From contig JBBQNJ010000068.1 in the NCBI GenBank assembly GCA_038329845.1, forward strand, positions 1 to 27,014: 27,014 nt of DNA, given 5' to 3'. The position numbers and the translations under genes were made by a program. Each line of letters starts with the position of its first letter. Positions within the stretch are counted from its first letter, which is position 1. This stretch comes from JBBQNJ01 sp038329845 (GTDB lineage: Bacteria > Planctomycetota > Phycisphaerae > Tepidisphaerales > Tepidisphaeraceae). Positions 17,088-24,278 of the stretch are shown piece by piece. The notes beneath the pieces were generated by a model that saw only the letters and a list, made by a program, of their open reading frames with translations, searched no databases and was not told the origin of the DNA.

Positions 17088-18692
17088 ATGGCATCGAGCG
17101 CATCTCGTCCGAACATTCTCTGGATTTCCCTCGAGGACACCAGCCCGCGCTTGGGCTGCTACGGCGACCCCGTCGCCCGCACCCCCAACTTCGATCGTCT
17201 GGCCGCCGAGGGCCGGCGCTATCCCAACACCTTCTGCACCGCACCCGTGTGCGCGCCCAGCCGCTTTTCGGTGATCATGGGCATCTACGCGATTTCCGCC
17301 GGGGCGCATCACATGCGCACCAACCATCGCAATCGCGATACGCCGGAGATGATCGCGCCGTACGAGGTGGTCCCTCCCCATTACGCCAAGGCCCTGCCCG
17401 AGTATCTCCGCGCTGCGGGGTATTTCTGCACCAACAATGCCAAGACCGATTATCAGTTTGCCCCGACGGCGACCATGTGGGATGAATGCGGACGCGAGGC
17501 CCACTGGCGACATCGCGCGCCCGGACAGCCGTTTTTCGCGGTGTTCAACTGCGATATGACCCACGAAAGCGGGATGTGGCCGCGCGACGATGAGCAGGTG
17601 AAGACCGATCCGGCGGCGTTGACCCTTCCGCCCTACCTGCCCGATACGCCCAAGGTGCGATTGGCGCTGGCACGCCATTACGACAACATCGCCCGTGATG
17701 ACGACCGCGCCGGGGAACTGCTGGGGCAGTTGGCCGAAGACGGTGAGTATGAAAACACGATCGTGTTCGTCTGGTCGGATCACGGCGAGGGTCTGCCGCG
17801 AGGCAAGCGCTGGCCGTACGATCATGGCACGCGCGTTCCGATGATCGTGCGGATGCCGGGCGAGAAGTCGCCGGGGACGGTGGATGAGCGGCTAGTGAGC
17901 CTGATCGACCTGGCGCCCAGCGTATTGTCGTTGTGCGCTCAGCCGATCCCGGCGCATCTACAGGGCCAGCCGTTCATCGGCCCGGAGGCGTGCCCGCGAT
18001 CGGTGGCGTTCGCCAGCCGCGACCGCTACGACGAAGCGTACGACATGGTGCGCGCCGCCCGCGATGGTCGGTATCGCTATGTTCGCAATTGCCGGCCGGA
18101 ATTGCCCTACCTGATCTGGGTCCCCTACCGCAACCGTCATCCAGCGATGCAGGAGCTGTATCGGCTGCACCTCGAGGGGGCGCTGAACGAACCGCAATCC
18201 CTGTTGATGGCGGATCGGCGCCCGATCGAGGAGCTGTACGATACGCAAGCCGATCCGTGGAACATCCACAACATCGCCCACGATCCGGCCCATGCCCCGG
18301 CCCTGGCACGGCTGCGCGATGCGGTGGATCAGTGGCGACACGAGGTCGGCGACCTCGGCGACGAGCCGGAAACCGAGATGGTCGAGCGGTTCTGGCCGGG
18401 TCACAAGCAGCCGGTGACGGCGGCACCGATCCTGTTGGCGCACGACGCCGATCATTGGGCTCAGGAAGCCATCAATGCCGGAACGCTTAAGTCGCCGGCG
18501 ATGATCCAGCTTCATTCATCGACCCAGGGCGCGTCGATCGCCTGGGCCGTGGGGGAAGAAGAACCGGCCCATTGGCGGCTCTACACCGGGCCGATCCGGC
18601 TCGACCGCGGCGCTACGATGATTCGCGCCAAGGCGGTGCGATACGGCTATGCCTCCAGCGCGGTGACGATGGGAAAATTTGAAGTCGAATAG
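17088..18692 (+). CDS. Type I sulfatase (formylglycine, Cys type)
   Basis: 534 residues. C55-A-P-S-R59 is the CxPxR motif whose Cys is matured to formylglycine. N-terminal E16-D17 (LED) and D231-H232 (SDHGE) are in the positions of the calcium ligands, although the first position is usually Asp. The core resembles heparan N-sulfatase-like sulfatases (S1 family): PNFDRLAAEGRRYPNTF and DHGTRVPMIVRMPG. The last 60 residues (LHSSTQGASIAWAV...IRAKAVRYGYASS) look like the chitobiase-type C-terminal beta domain seen on other planctomycete sulfatases. No signal peptide is visible: the start is MASSASRPNILW, with AGGAG 3 nt upstream. It would hydrolyse sulfate esters on glycans or glycan fragments, possibly in the cytoplasm. 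It is divergent from purL; its maturase is not in the window. Confidence 0.94.
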   Translation: MASSASRPNILWISLEDTSPRLGCYGDPVARTPNFDRLAAEGRRYPNTFCTAPVCAPSRFSVIMGIYAISAGAHHMRTNHRNRDTPEMIAPYEVVPPHYAKALPEYLRAAGYFCTNNAKTDYQFAPTATMWDECGREAHWRHRAPGQPFFAVFNCDMTHESGMWPRDDEQVKTDPAALTLPPYLPDTPKVRLALARHYDNIARDDDRAGELLGQLAEDGEYENTIVFVWSDHGEGLPRGKRWPYDHGTRVPMIVRMPGEKSPGTVDERLVSLIDLAPSVLSLCAQPIPAHLQGQPFIGPEACPRSVAFASRDRYDEAYDMVRAARDGRYRYVRNCRPELPYLIWVPYRNRHPAMQELYRLHLEGALNEPQSLLMADRRPIEELYDTQADPWNIHNIAHDPAHAPALARLRDAVDQWRHEVGDLGDEPETEMVERFWPGHKQPVTAAPILLAHDADHWAQEAINAGTLKSPAMIQLHSSTQGASIAWAVGEEEPAHWRLYTGPIRLDRGATMIRAKAVRYGYASSAVTMGKFEVE

Positions 18693-18715
18693 GTGATCTG
18701 ACGCGCCCGCCCCGC

Positions 18716-18988
18716 CTACCGGCCGACGATGCCGACCAGCGCCGCCAGGACGCCGGCAGCGGCGATCATGCCCACCAGGATCCACATGAAGATCAACGTC
18801 GCCTCGCGCGGGACGCGATCCATCGTCTGGCACTTGATCGACTTGTAGACGATCGAAACCCCCAGGCAGAGCGGGATCAGCAGAAGATACCAGTAATCCC
18901 AGACGGGCAGCGGGCGAACCAGCAGCGGGGGAAGTTCATTCGTGGGTGCCGTCTGCGCCAGCAGCGACATCGCGTGGGCAAAGATCAT
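18716..18988 (-). CDS. Small two-helix membrane protein
   Basis: 90 residues, not recognised. Two hydrophobic segments at about 31-49 (DYWYLLLIPLCLGVSIVYK) and 63-86 are separated by a short basic loop (KCQTMDRVPRE), giving a membrane hairpin. The ATG (18988-18986) overlaps the upstream stop as ATGA, with GGGAGG (18998-18993) 4 nt before the start, so translation is coupled to the DUF6677-like gene. Its N-terminal residues 1-20 may be a weak signal-like segment. It likely works with the preceding membrane protein, but the task is unknown. Confidence 0.8.
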   Translation of the reverse strand: MIFAHAMSLLAQTAPTNELPPLLVRPLPVWDYWYLLLIPLCLGVSIVYKSIKCQTMDRVPREATLIFMWILVGMIAAAGVLAALVGIVGR

Positions 18989-19407
18989 TCGGCCTCCCGG
19001 CTTGCCCGCGAGGCCGAGTCGATGATCGCCATCAGGTTCAGCATCCCGGCCACGGCGCTGTACAGCGTGCCGATCTCCATCACCCGCGCATGGGAGAGCG
19101 GCGCCTCGATCACCGCGGCGATCCAGGCGGCGATCAGCGAGATCGGTCCGGCGAGAACCTGGCCGATGAACCAGGGTTTCTGCAACACCTTGGCGAACAG
19201 CGAATCGGGTCCGCCCAGCGATGGAGCATCGACCGAGCCGACCCCGCCGATGAGAATCCCCAAAAAAAACAGGATGAGAATGGTGATCCCCACGGTCAAG
19301 GCGCGCGTGCGCTGCCCGATCAGCCAATAGCCAGCGCCGGGAAAGATCCACCCCGCCAGCGCAACCAGCGGCGGCGGAAGCGGCGAACGATTCGCGGAAA
19401 TACCCAT
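18985..19407 (-). CDS. DUF6677-like integral membrane protein
   Basis: 140 residues from the ATG at 19407 (GGISANRS-type start MGISANRSPLPPP); a longer in-frame reading to 19626 is Arg-rich, low-quality sequence and is rejected. Segments: LVALAGWIFPGAGYWLIGQ (about 14-32), a strongly hydrophobic helix (about 36-56), a loop, and PWFIGQVLAGPISLIAAWIAAV (about 79-100). The pattern 'W-x-x-PG-x-GYWLIGQ-x-x-R' fits DUF6677, which I recall from planctomycetes without known function. The ribosome binding site is weak (CCGGGGC). The stop overlaps the start of the small membrane gene downstream, and the pair is convergent with the sulfatase. Confidence 0.78.
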   Translation of the reverse strand: MGISANRSPLPPPLVALAGWIFPGAGYWLIGQRTRALTVGITILILFFLGILIGGVGSVDAPSLGGPDSLFAKVLQKPWFIGQVLAGPISLIAAWIAAVIEAPLSHARVMEIGTLYSAVAGMLNLMAIIDSASRASREAE

Positions 19408-19481
19408 GCCCCGGCGAGTGTAGCGACCGGCGCCCACTTTGGGTAGCCGCCTTGAGTCGACCGAGCAATCCCGGGTCCACT

Positions 19482-19502
19482 CGCAACGACGCAACGACGC
19501 AA
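19482..19502. repeat. CGCAACGA microsatellite, 2.6 units
   Basis: Units CGCAACGA at 19482 and 19490 and a partial third, preceded by CT. The same 8-nt unit recurs as four copies at 20935-20966. Together they flank the peptidase gene. Confidence 0.8.
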
Positions 19503-19568
19503 ACAAGAGAGGATGCGATTGGACGCGAGAGGCACGGGCTATGTTTGAGCGAGAATAGCCAGGCGAAT

Positions 19569-19613
19569 CACGAATCTCAGATCTGAAATCTGAGACCCGA
19601 TTTGAAATTCGTG
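19569..19613. repeat. Nested inverted repeat
   Basis: CACGAAT (19569-19575) pairs with ATTCGTG (19607-19613), enclosing a perfect 8-bp hairpin TCTCAGAT (19575-19582) / ATCTGAGA (19588-19595). It is AT-richer than its neighbourhood and lies between the divergent membrane-protein and peptidase genes. It may be a REP-like repeat or a regulator site. Confidence 0.65.
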
Positions 19614-19719
19614 AATACAGTGACAAGCGATCGGCTTGGGAGGCCTACATTGCAGCCGACACGATCGCAGCCGCGGCGGCGAGTTGGAAATTGCTTCGGC
19701 TTGGGCACAATTCATAGGC

Positions 19720-20838
19720 ATGTCCCACGAGAAACTGCTGCAAACGATTTGTTCAATTCCCACGGCCCCATTCGCCGAAGGGGCGATGATCCGATTTATC
19801 GAGGATTTCGCCGCCGCTCGGAAGCGGGTGACGCTGTCGCGCGATGGGCATGGGAATCGGTTGCTCGAGATTTCCGGAACCGGGCGCGGCGCCGAATCGC
19901 CGCGTTGGGTTTTCGCCGCCCATATGGATCATCCGGGGTTTGTCGCCGCCGAGATGCTCGATGCCCGAACCCTGCGAGCCGATTTTCGCGGCTGGGTGCA
20001 TATCGACTATCTGCGCGATGCGAAAGTGCGATTCTTCCCGGCCGAAGGCCCGGAAATCCGCGCGACCGTGATCGAGGCGAGCGGCGGCGTGGTAGACCGC
20101 ATGGACGTGGCCGATCGAGTGACGCTGCGGGTGGCCCGGCCGGTCCCCACCGGATCGCCGGGGATGTTCGACCAGGGCGCTGGGCGCTTTCGCGGGCGGC
20201 GGTTCTACTCGCGCGGCTGCGATGATCAGGCCGGGGTGGCTTCGGCGCTGGCCTGCCTGGATGATCTGATCGCCCGCCGACCGCGCCATCATCCGCCGGT
20301 GGCGGTACTGCTCACGCGGGCCGAGGAGGAAGGGTTCATCGGTGCCATCGCCGCGTGCATCAAGCCGCGACTACTTCGACGGAATGATCGGGTGATTTCG
20401 ATCGAGACCTCGGCGATGCAGCCTTACGCAAAACAAGGCGACGGCGTGATCCTGCGGGTCGGAGACAAGACCAGCATCTTCAATTCCGACCTGAGCTACT
20501 TTATCGCCCAACAGGCCGAGGCGATCCAGAACGCCGATCCGGATTTCGCCTGGTACCGCGCGCTGATGCCCGGCGGCACCTGCGAGGCGACGGTGTACGA
20601 TGTGTACGGATACTGCTCGGCGGCGGTCTGCGTGCCGCTGGGCAACTATCACAACATGGACCGCGCCCGAAATCGTATCGGCCCGGAATACATCCACACC
20701 GGCGACTGGAACAACCTGGTGAAACTGCTGAGCCGCTTCGCCCGCCACGGCCACACGTTTTCCCCCGGCCAAAAGCTTTTGCGACAGCGGCTGTCGCAAC
20801 GGTTCGAGAAACTTAAGGCGCTGCTTCGAAATCCTTGA
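19720..20838 (+). CDS. M42-like zinc metallopeptidase/aminopeptidase
   Basis: 372 residues from ATG 19720 (MSHEKLLQTICSIPTAPF); an earlier in-frame start gives an unrelated leader. It fits the M42/M20/M28 co-catalytic metallopeptidase plan in order: AAHMDHPGF (H68, D70), RGCDDQAG (D168/D169), RAEEEGF (E203/E204 general base and ligand), SIETS (E229) and GNYHNMD (H311). The segment between residues 80 and 160 has the small beta domain typical of M42 (RGWVHIDYLRDAKV...). Members are cytoplasmic aminopeptidases or deblocking enzymes on short peptides; some relatives act as cellulases or have other amide substrates. The ribosome binding site is weak. The gene stands alone, divergent from the DUF6677-like pair. 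Confidence 0.85.
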   Translation: MSHEKLLQTICSIPTAPFAEGAMIRFIEDFAAARKRVTLSRDGHGNRLLEISGTGRGAESPRWVFAAHMDHPGFVAAEMLDARTLRADFRGWVHIDYLRDAKVRFFPAEGPEIRATVIEASGGVVDRMDVADRVTLRVARPVPTGSPGMFDQGAGRFRGRRFYSRGCDDQAGVASALACLDDLIARRPRHHPPVAVLLTRAEEEGFIGAIAACIKPRLLRRNDRVISIETSAMQPYAKQGDGVILRVGDKTSIFNSDLSYFIAQQAEAIQNADPDFAWYRALMPGGTCEATVYDVYGYCSAAVCVPLGNYHNMDRARNRIGPEYIHTGDWNNLVKLLSRFARHGHTFSPGQKLLRQRLSQRFEKLKALLRNP

Positions 20839-20934
20839 AACGGAGTCATTCGGTTCACAGGCCGCGTTTCGCTCACGCTCCTGTTTTGTCTCATCAGAAA
20901 ATTGAGGGTCCCGGGATGTAGAAGGAGAATCTCT

Positions 20935-20966
20935 CGCAACGACGCAACGACGCAACGACGCAACGG
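20935..20966. repeat. CGCAACGA microsatellite, four units
   Basis: Units start at 20935, 20943, 20951 and 20959; the last ends in G instead of A. It sits in the 277-nt gap after the peptidase gene, which otherwise shows no gene or clear hairpin. Confidence 0.85.
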
Positions 20967-21115
20967 CGCGACGGACTGCCAGAAGGTTTTAGCCTCTACC
21001 CGCAGAGGACGCATTTCTTCAAAATCCCTTTTCGACATTTAAGCCGTTGCGAGAGAACTTCTCGAGCACATCCCAAGATATCGGTGTCACAAAGCACTAC
21101 CGCCCAATGTGTTCG

Positions 21116-21528
21116 TCATGCCTTGCGCGTTCGCAGCTTTGCCTTCTTGGCGGCGCTCAATTGCCGCTCGTCTGAAGAGACGAAAAGCCCGGCGTTCCAC
21201 CGAACGGCGCATGCGACATGCAGTGCATCCAAAGTTCGCGCCGGGCTGGATTCGAGTACCGCGATCGCTTCGACGATCACCTCAGGGGTCAGATTCACGA
21301 TCGTCGCGTCGGCAACGTCGGCGAACAATCTCTCCTTGGCCTCCCGGTACTGGCCCGGCGAAACCGATCCTTCGCGGATTCGGCGATTCAGCGCCGAAAT
21401 GATCTCCGGCGCGCAAACGACTGACATCGCCAGGTCGCTCGCCTCGCGGCAGAGCCGCTCGACGGCGGCGCTACCCTCTCTTCGACGTAGCGCTTCGCAA
21501 AGGCCGAGGAGTCAAAGAACGTCTTCAT
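21116..21528 (-). pseudogene. VapC-type PIN-domain toxin, frameshifted
   Basis: From ATG 21528 the protein starts as a typical PIN toxin (MKTFFDSSAFAKRYVEE), then runs out of frame into Arg/Ser-rich sequence. The homologous continuation is in another frame: SAAVERLCREASDLAMSVVCAPEIISALNRR, then TLDALHVACAV and SSDERQL up to the stop at 21116. The break lies in GAAGAGAGGG (minus strand, 21474-21483); removing two bases (one GA/AG unit) restores an uninterrupted reading of about 136 residues. All four acidic PIN residues (D6, the E of APE, the D of LDA, the D of SDE) survive. In the intact family this is an RNase that cleaves tRNA or rRNA. It overlaps the antitoxin gene by 17 nt. A sequencing error or phase variation in the GA run is an alternative to a dead gene. 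Confidence 0.85.
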
Positions 21529-21748
21529 CGGCTCGTTCTCCAAGAATCGCGGCCGAGAGTCCCTGGCCCTTGACCGTAAGTCGCAAACCGGACCGTTTCC
21601 ATGAGGGCGCGCCATCGGGCGCTCGAATCGGGCAGACCTCGGCGACCGCCTTGCCGTGCCGTACGACGACAAGCACCTGCCCATTTTCCACATCCGTCAA
21701 TAGCCCCGAGGCGTTCCTGCGGAACTCGGTCAACGTGACCGCCTTCAT
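21512..21748 (-). CDS. Phd/YefM-family antitoxin
   Basis: 78 residues. The start MKAVTLTEFRRNASGLLTDVENGQVLVVVRHGKAVAEV is typical of Phd/YefM antitoxins: an N-terminal DNA-binding fold that also represses the operon. The C-terminal part would wrap the toxin. AAGGAGA precedes the ATG (21748) by about 6 nt. The stop lies 17 nt inside the PIN toxin gene, the usual overlapping toxin-antitoxin order. A perfect -10 box and a palindrome sit upstream (21779-21793). The antitoxin is intact although its toxin is frameshifted. Confidence 0.88.
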   Translation of the reverse strand: MKAVTLTEFRRNASGLLTDVENGQVLVVVRHGKAVAEVCPIRAPDGAPSWKRSGLRLTVKGQGLSAAILGERADEDVL

Positions 21749-21778
21749 GTGCTGTCTCCTTCCGTACTGGACTCCACC

Positions 21779-21793
21779 ATTATAGTGCGCACT
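21779..21793 (-). promoter_or_regulatory. Toxin-antitoxin promoter -10 box and adjacent palindrome
   Basis: On the minus strand TATAAT (21784-21779) is a perfect -10 box, 31 nt before the antitoxin start. Next to it, AGTGCGCACT (21784-21793) is a perfect 10-bp palindrome in the -10/-35 spacer, a natural place for an autoregulating antitoxin to bind. The -35 region (GAGGAC) is poor. Confidence 0.55.
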
Positions 21794-21942
21794 GCCACCG
21801 TGTCCTCGGCTGGCGAATCGGATCATACGCAGCTCGGGGTTCATCGCCCCCTTGCGAGACCGGGGAAACGGCTTATGACCCTGTGATCCCTCTTTGAGCG
21901 CTCTCGTCGCGGGACATTGAAATGGCCGCGGTCGCGGCGCGC

Positions 21943-23274
21943 TCAGTCTACCAACTTGCCGCCGAGATAGGCGTCGTAGCTGGACATATCCATCAGCCCG
22001 TGGCCGGAAAGATTGAAGAGAATGACCTTGGGATCTCCCGATTTTTTTGCCTCGAGCGCTTCGTCGATCGCGGCCCGTACGGCGTGGCTGGATTCGGGCG
22101 CCGGGATGATCCCCTCGGTGCGGGCGAACTGCAGCGCCGCCTCGAACACCTTGGTCTGTCCGTAGGAGACCGCCTCGATCAGGCCCTGCTTGTACAGGTG
22201 GCTCACCACCGGTGCCATCCCGTGATAGCGAAGACCGCCGGCGTGAATCTTCGGCGGGATGAACTTATGACCCAGGGTGTACATCATCATCAACGGCGTC
22301 ATTTCGGCGGTGTCGCCGAAGTCGTAGCGATAGTCACCCTTGGTGATCGACGCGCACGATGCCGGCTCGACCGCGACGATTCTCGTCTTGTTCTTGCCGC
22401 GTTCGAGATTCCGCTGGACATACGGCGAGGCGATCCCGGCGAAGTTGCTTCCCCCGCCGACGCATCCAATGACCACGTCGGGGTCTTCCCCGGCCAGCTC
22501 CATCTGCTTGATGCATTCTTGCCCGATGACCGTCTGATGCAGGCAGACGTGATTGAGCACGCTGCCCAGGGCGTACTTGGTGTCCTTGGAAGTCACGGTT
22601 TCCTCGATCGCCTCGCTGATGGCAATCCCCAGGCTTCCCGGGCCGTCGGGGTCCTCCTTCAGCAGCGTTCGCCCAAAAGTCGTGCGCTCAGAAGGGCTGG
22701 GATGCACGGTCGCGCCCCAAGTCTGCATGAGCATTCGGCGATAGGGCTTTTGCAGGTAGCTGACCTTGACCATGTAGACGATGCATTCCATCCCGAACAA
22801 CTGGCAGGCCAGCGCCAGCGATGATCCCCATTGTCCAGCGCCGGTTTCCGTCGCCAGGCGCTTGACCCCCGCCCGCTTGTTGTAATACGCCTGCGGGATC
22901 GCGGTATTGGGCTTATGGCTGCCGGCGGGACTCACGCCCTCATACTTGTAATAAATGTGCGCCGGCGTCTTCAGGGCCTGTTCCAGCCGCACCGCCCGCA
23001 ACAGCGGGGTGGGACGCCACAAGGCGTACATCTGGCGAACCTCATCGGGAATGGCGATCAACCGCTCGCTGGTCATCTCCTGCTCGACGATCGGCTCGCA
23101 AAAGATCGGGGCCATATCCGCGGGGCTGGCCGGGGCGCGCGTGCCGGGATTCAGCGGCGGGTCCATGGGCGCGGCCACATCCGCCAACACGTTGTACCAG
23201 TGGGTGGGGATCTGATCCTGTGTCAAGGTGAAATGGGTGGTGGGGCTTTTCAGGCTCGATGGTGCGATCGTCAT
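21943..23274 (-). CDS. trpB: TrpB2-type tryptophan synthase beta-like PLP enzyme
   Basis: 443 residues, longer than the roughly 400 of standard TrpB1 and typical of the TrpB2 branch. The PLP lysine is K121 in AGSHKPNTA; the phosphate loop GGGSNFAG is at 273-280; ETGAGQWGSS replaces the usual ETGAGQHG, also a TrpB2 trait. The enzyme joins indole and serine to tryptophan, probably alone, because TrpB2 enzymes lack good contacts for TrpA; no trpA is present here. Start at 23274 has AGGAGAGG about 8 nt upstream. It follows the AraC regulator by 46 nt on the same strand and probably shares its transcript. Salvage of free indole or action on another substrate is an inference. Confidence 0.93.
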   Translation of the reverse strand: MTIAPSSLKSPTTHFTLTQDQIPTHWYNVLADVAAPMDPPLNPGTRAPASPADMAPIFCEPIVEQEMTSERLIAIPDEVRQMYALWRPTPLLRAVRLEQALKTPAHIYYKYEGVSPAGSHKPNTAIPQAYYNKRAGVKRLATETGAGQWGSSLALACQLFGMECIVYMVKVSYLQKPYRRMLMQTWGATVHPSPSERTTFGRTLLKEDPDGPGSLGIAISEAIEETVTSKDTKYALGSVLNHVCLHQTVIGQECIKQMELAGEDPDVVIGCVGGGSNFAGIASPYVQRNLERGKNKTRIVAVEPASCASITKGDYRYDFGDTAEMTPLMMMYTLGHKFIPPKIHAGGLRYHGMAPVVSHLYKQGLIEAVSYGQTKVFEAALQFARTEGIIPAPESSHAVRAAIDEALEAKKSGDPKVILFNLSGHGLMDMSSYDAYLGGKLVD

Positions 23275-23320
23275 GATGAATCCTCTCCTGCGAAAAAAGT
23301 TAATAAACCAAGGGGCGACA

Positions 23321-24193
23321 TCATAATCGCCCGCCGTCGCGTCGGCGATAGCCGCGCGGACTGATTCCCACGATCCGGGTGAATCGCTGGGTGAAATAAA
23401 ATGGGTCGCTGAACCCGACCTGCTGGCTGATTTCCTTGACGCTCAGCGCGGTGTAGTCCAGCAGTTGACGCCCCCGCGCCAACCGCTGCGACTCGACGAA
23501 TCGCTGGACCGACAGCCCCGCCTGCTGGCGGAATAGATGCCCCAGGCGCGACACGCTCAGCCCCGCGACCGAAGCCAGTGTCTCGAGGTCCAGCCGGGCG
23601 GCGAGATTCCCGCAAATATATTCGATCGCCTCGCGCACCCGCGGGTCCAGCCCGCCGTCGCCGCGTCGGGGATTCACCCCATCGCACCAGAGCAGCGCCT
23701 GCTCCAGGGCGTTCATCGCCAGGGCCAACCGCAGCCGATCGGCCCCGATCGCCAGCGACTGGCAGTCACGCAGGCGCTGGATGACCCGCCGGCGCAGCGG
23801 CGCCTGCTCGAGGCGCAGTCGCATCAGCCCCGGCGCTTCGGCCGGCCAGTTCAGCCACTCGATCCAGTGCGGCCGCGGATTGAAGTGGGCCCAGAGCAAT
23901 TCCCATCGCCCAAGCCGATCCTCGACGCCGTAATCATGAAGCGTTCCCGGGCGGATCAGCACCAAGTCGCCGGGCGTGGTGATGAGTTGCCGTCGCCCGG
24001 CGTCGAAGCCGAATCGTCCGCCGCCCGAAACGGTGGCGATCAGCAGCCAATCACGGGTACCGCGCTGCCGCCAAGTCGAGTAGCCGGCCCGCTCATGGAA
24101 ATGGCCGGCCACCAACGGCGAGGCGTCGAGATGCGGCCGGCTGATGCGCGGATGTTCTGGATCCGAAATCACCTTTGGGAGAAATAGTAACAC
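23321..24193 (-). CDS. AraC-family regulator with cupin-type sensor
   Basis: 290 residues from a GTG at 24193; a second GTG seven codons later is possible and neither has a clear ribosome binding site. The N-terminal half is an AraC arabinose-binding-like cupin (WLLIATVSGGGRFGF, LITTPGDLVLIRPGTLHDYG). The C-terminal 100 residues are the DNA-binding pair of helix-turn-helix motifs: LETLASVAGLSVSRLGHLFRQQ and VKEISQQVGFSDPFYFTQRF. In planctomycetes such proteins mostly answer to sugars. It lies between trpB2 (downstream, same strand) and the divergent PhyH-type oxygenase, either of which may be its target. Confidence 0.9.
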   Translation of the reverse strand: MLLFLPKVISDPEHPRISRPHLDASPLVAGHFHERAGYSTWRQRGTRDWLLIATVSGGGRFGFDAGRRQLITTPGDLVLIRPGTLHDYGVEDRLGRWELLWAHFNPRPHWIEWLNWPAEAPGLMRLRLEQAPLRRRVIQRLRDCQSLAIGADRLRLALAMNALEQALLWCDGVNPRRGDGGLDPRVREAIEYICGNLAARLDLETLASVAGLSVSRLGHLFRQQAGLSVQRFVESQRLARGRQLLDYTALSVKEISQQVGFSDPFYFTQRFTRIVGISPRGYRRRDGGRL

Positions 24194-24209
24194 ATAACGT
24201 CGCGGGATG

Positions 24210-24224
24210 ACAGGATATCACAGG
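24210..24224. promoter_or_regulatory. Direct repeat ACAGG spaced by one helical turn
   Basis: ACAGG at 24210-24214 and 24220-24224 lie exactly 10 bp apart between the divergent AraC and PhyH genes. AraC-family proteins bind tandem half-sites on one helix face, so this is a candidate site, but the half-sites are short. Confidence 0.25.
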
Positions 24225-24278
24225 TTTTCAGCATCGAATCGCATGGACAAGGGGTGAATTGGCGAATAGGCTCTGTCC

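Noticed and set aside
15545..17485. A 646-codon open frame on the plus strand
   Set aside because: It is antisense to purL and runs on out of frame through the sulfatase start; the composition is unlike a real protein.
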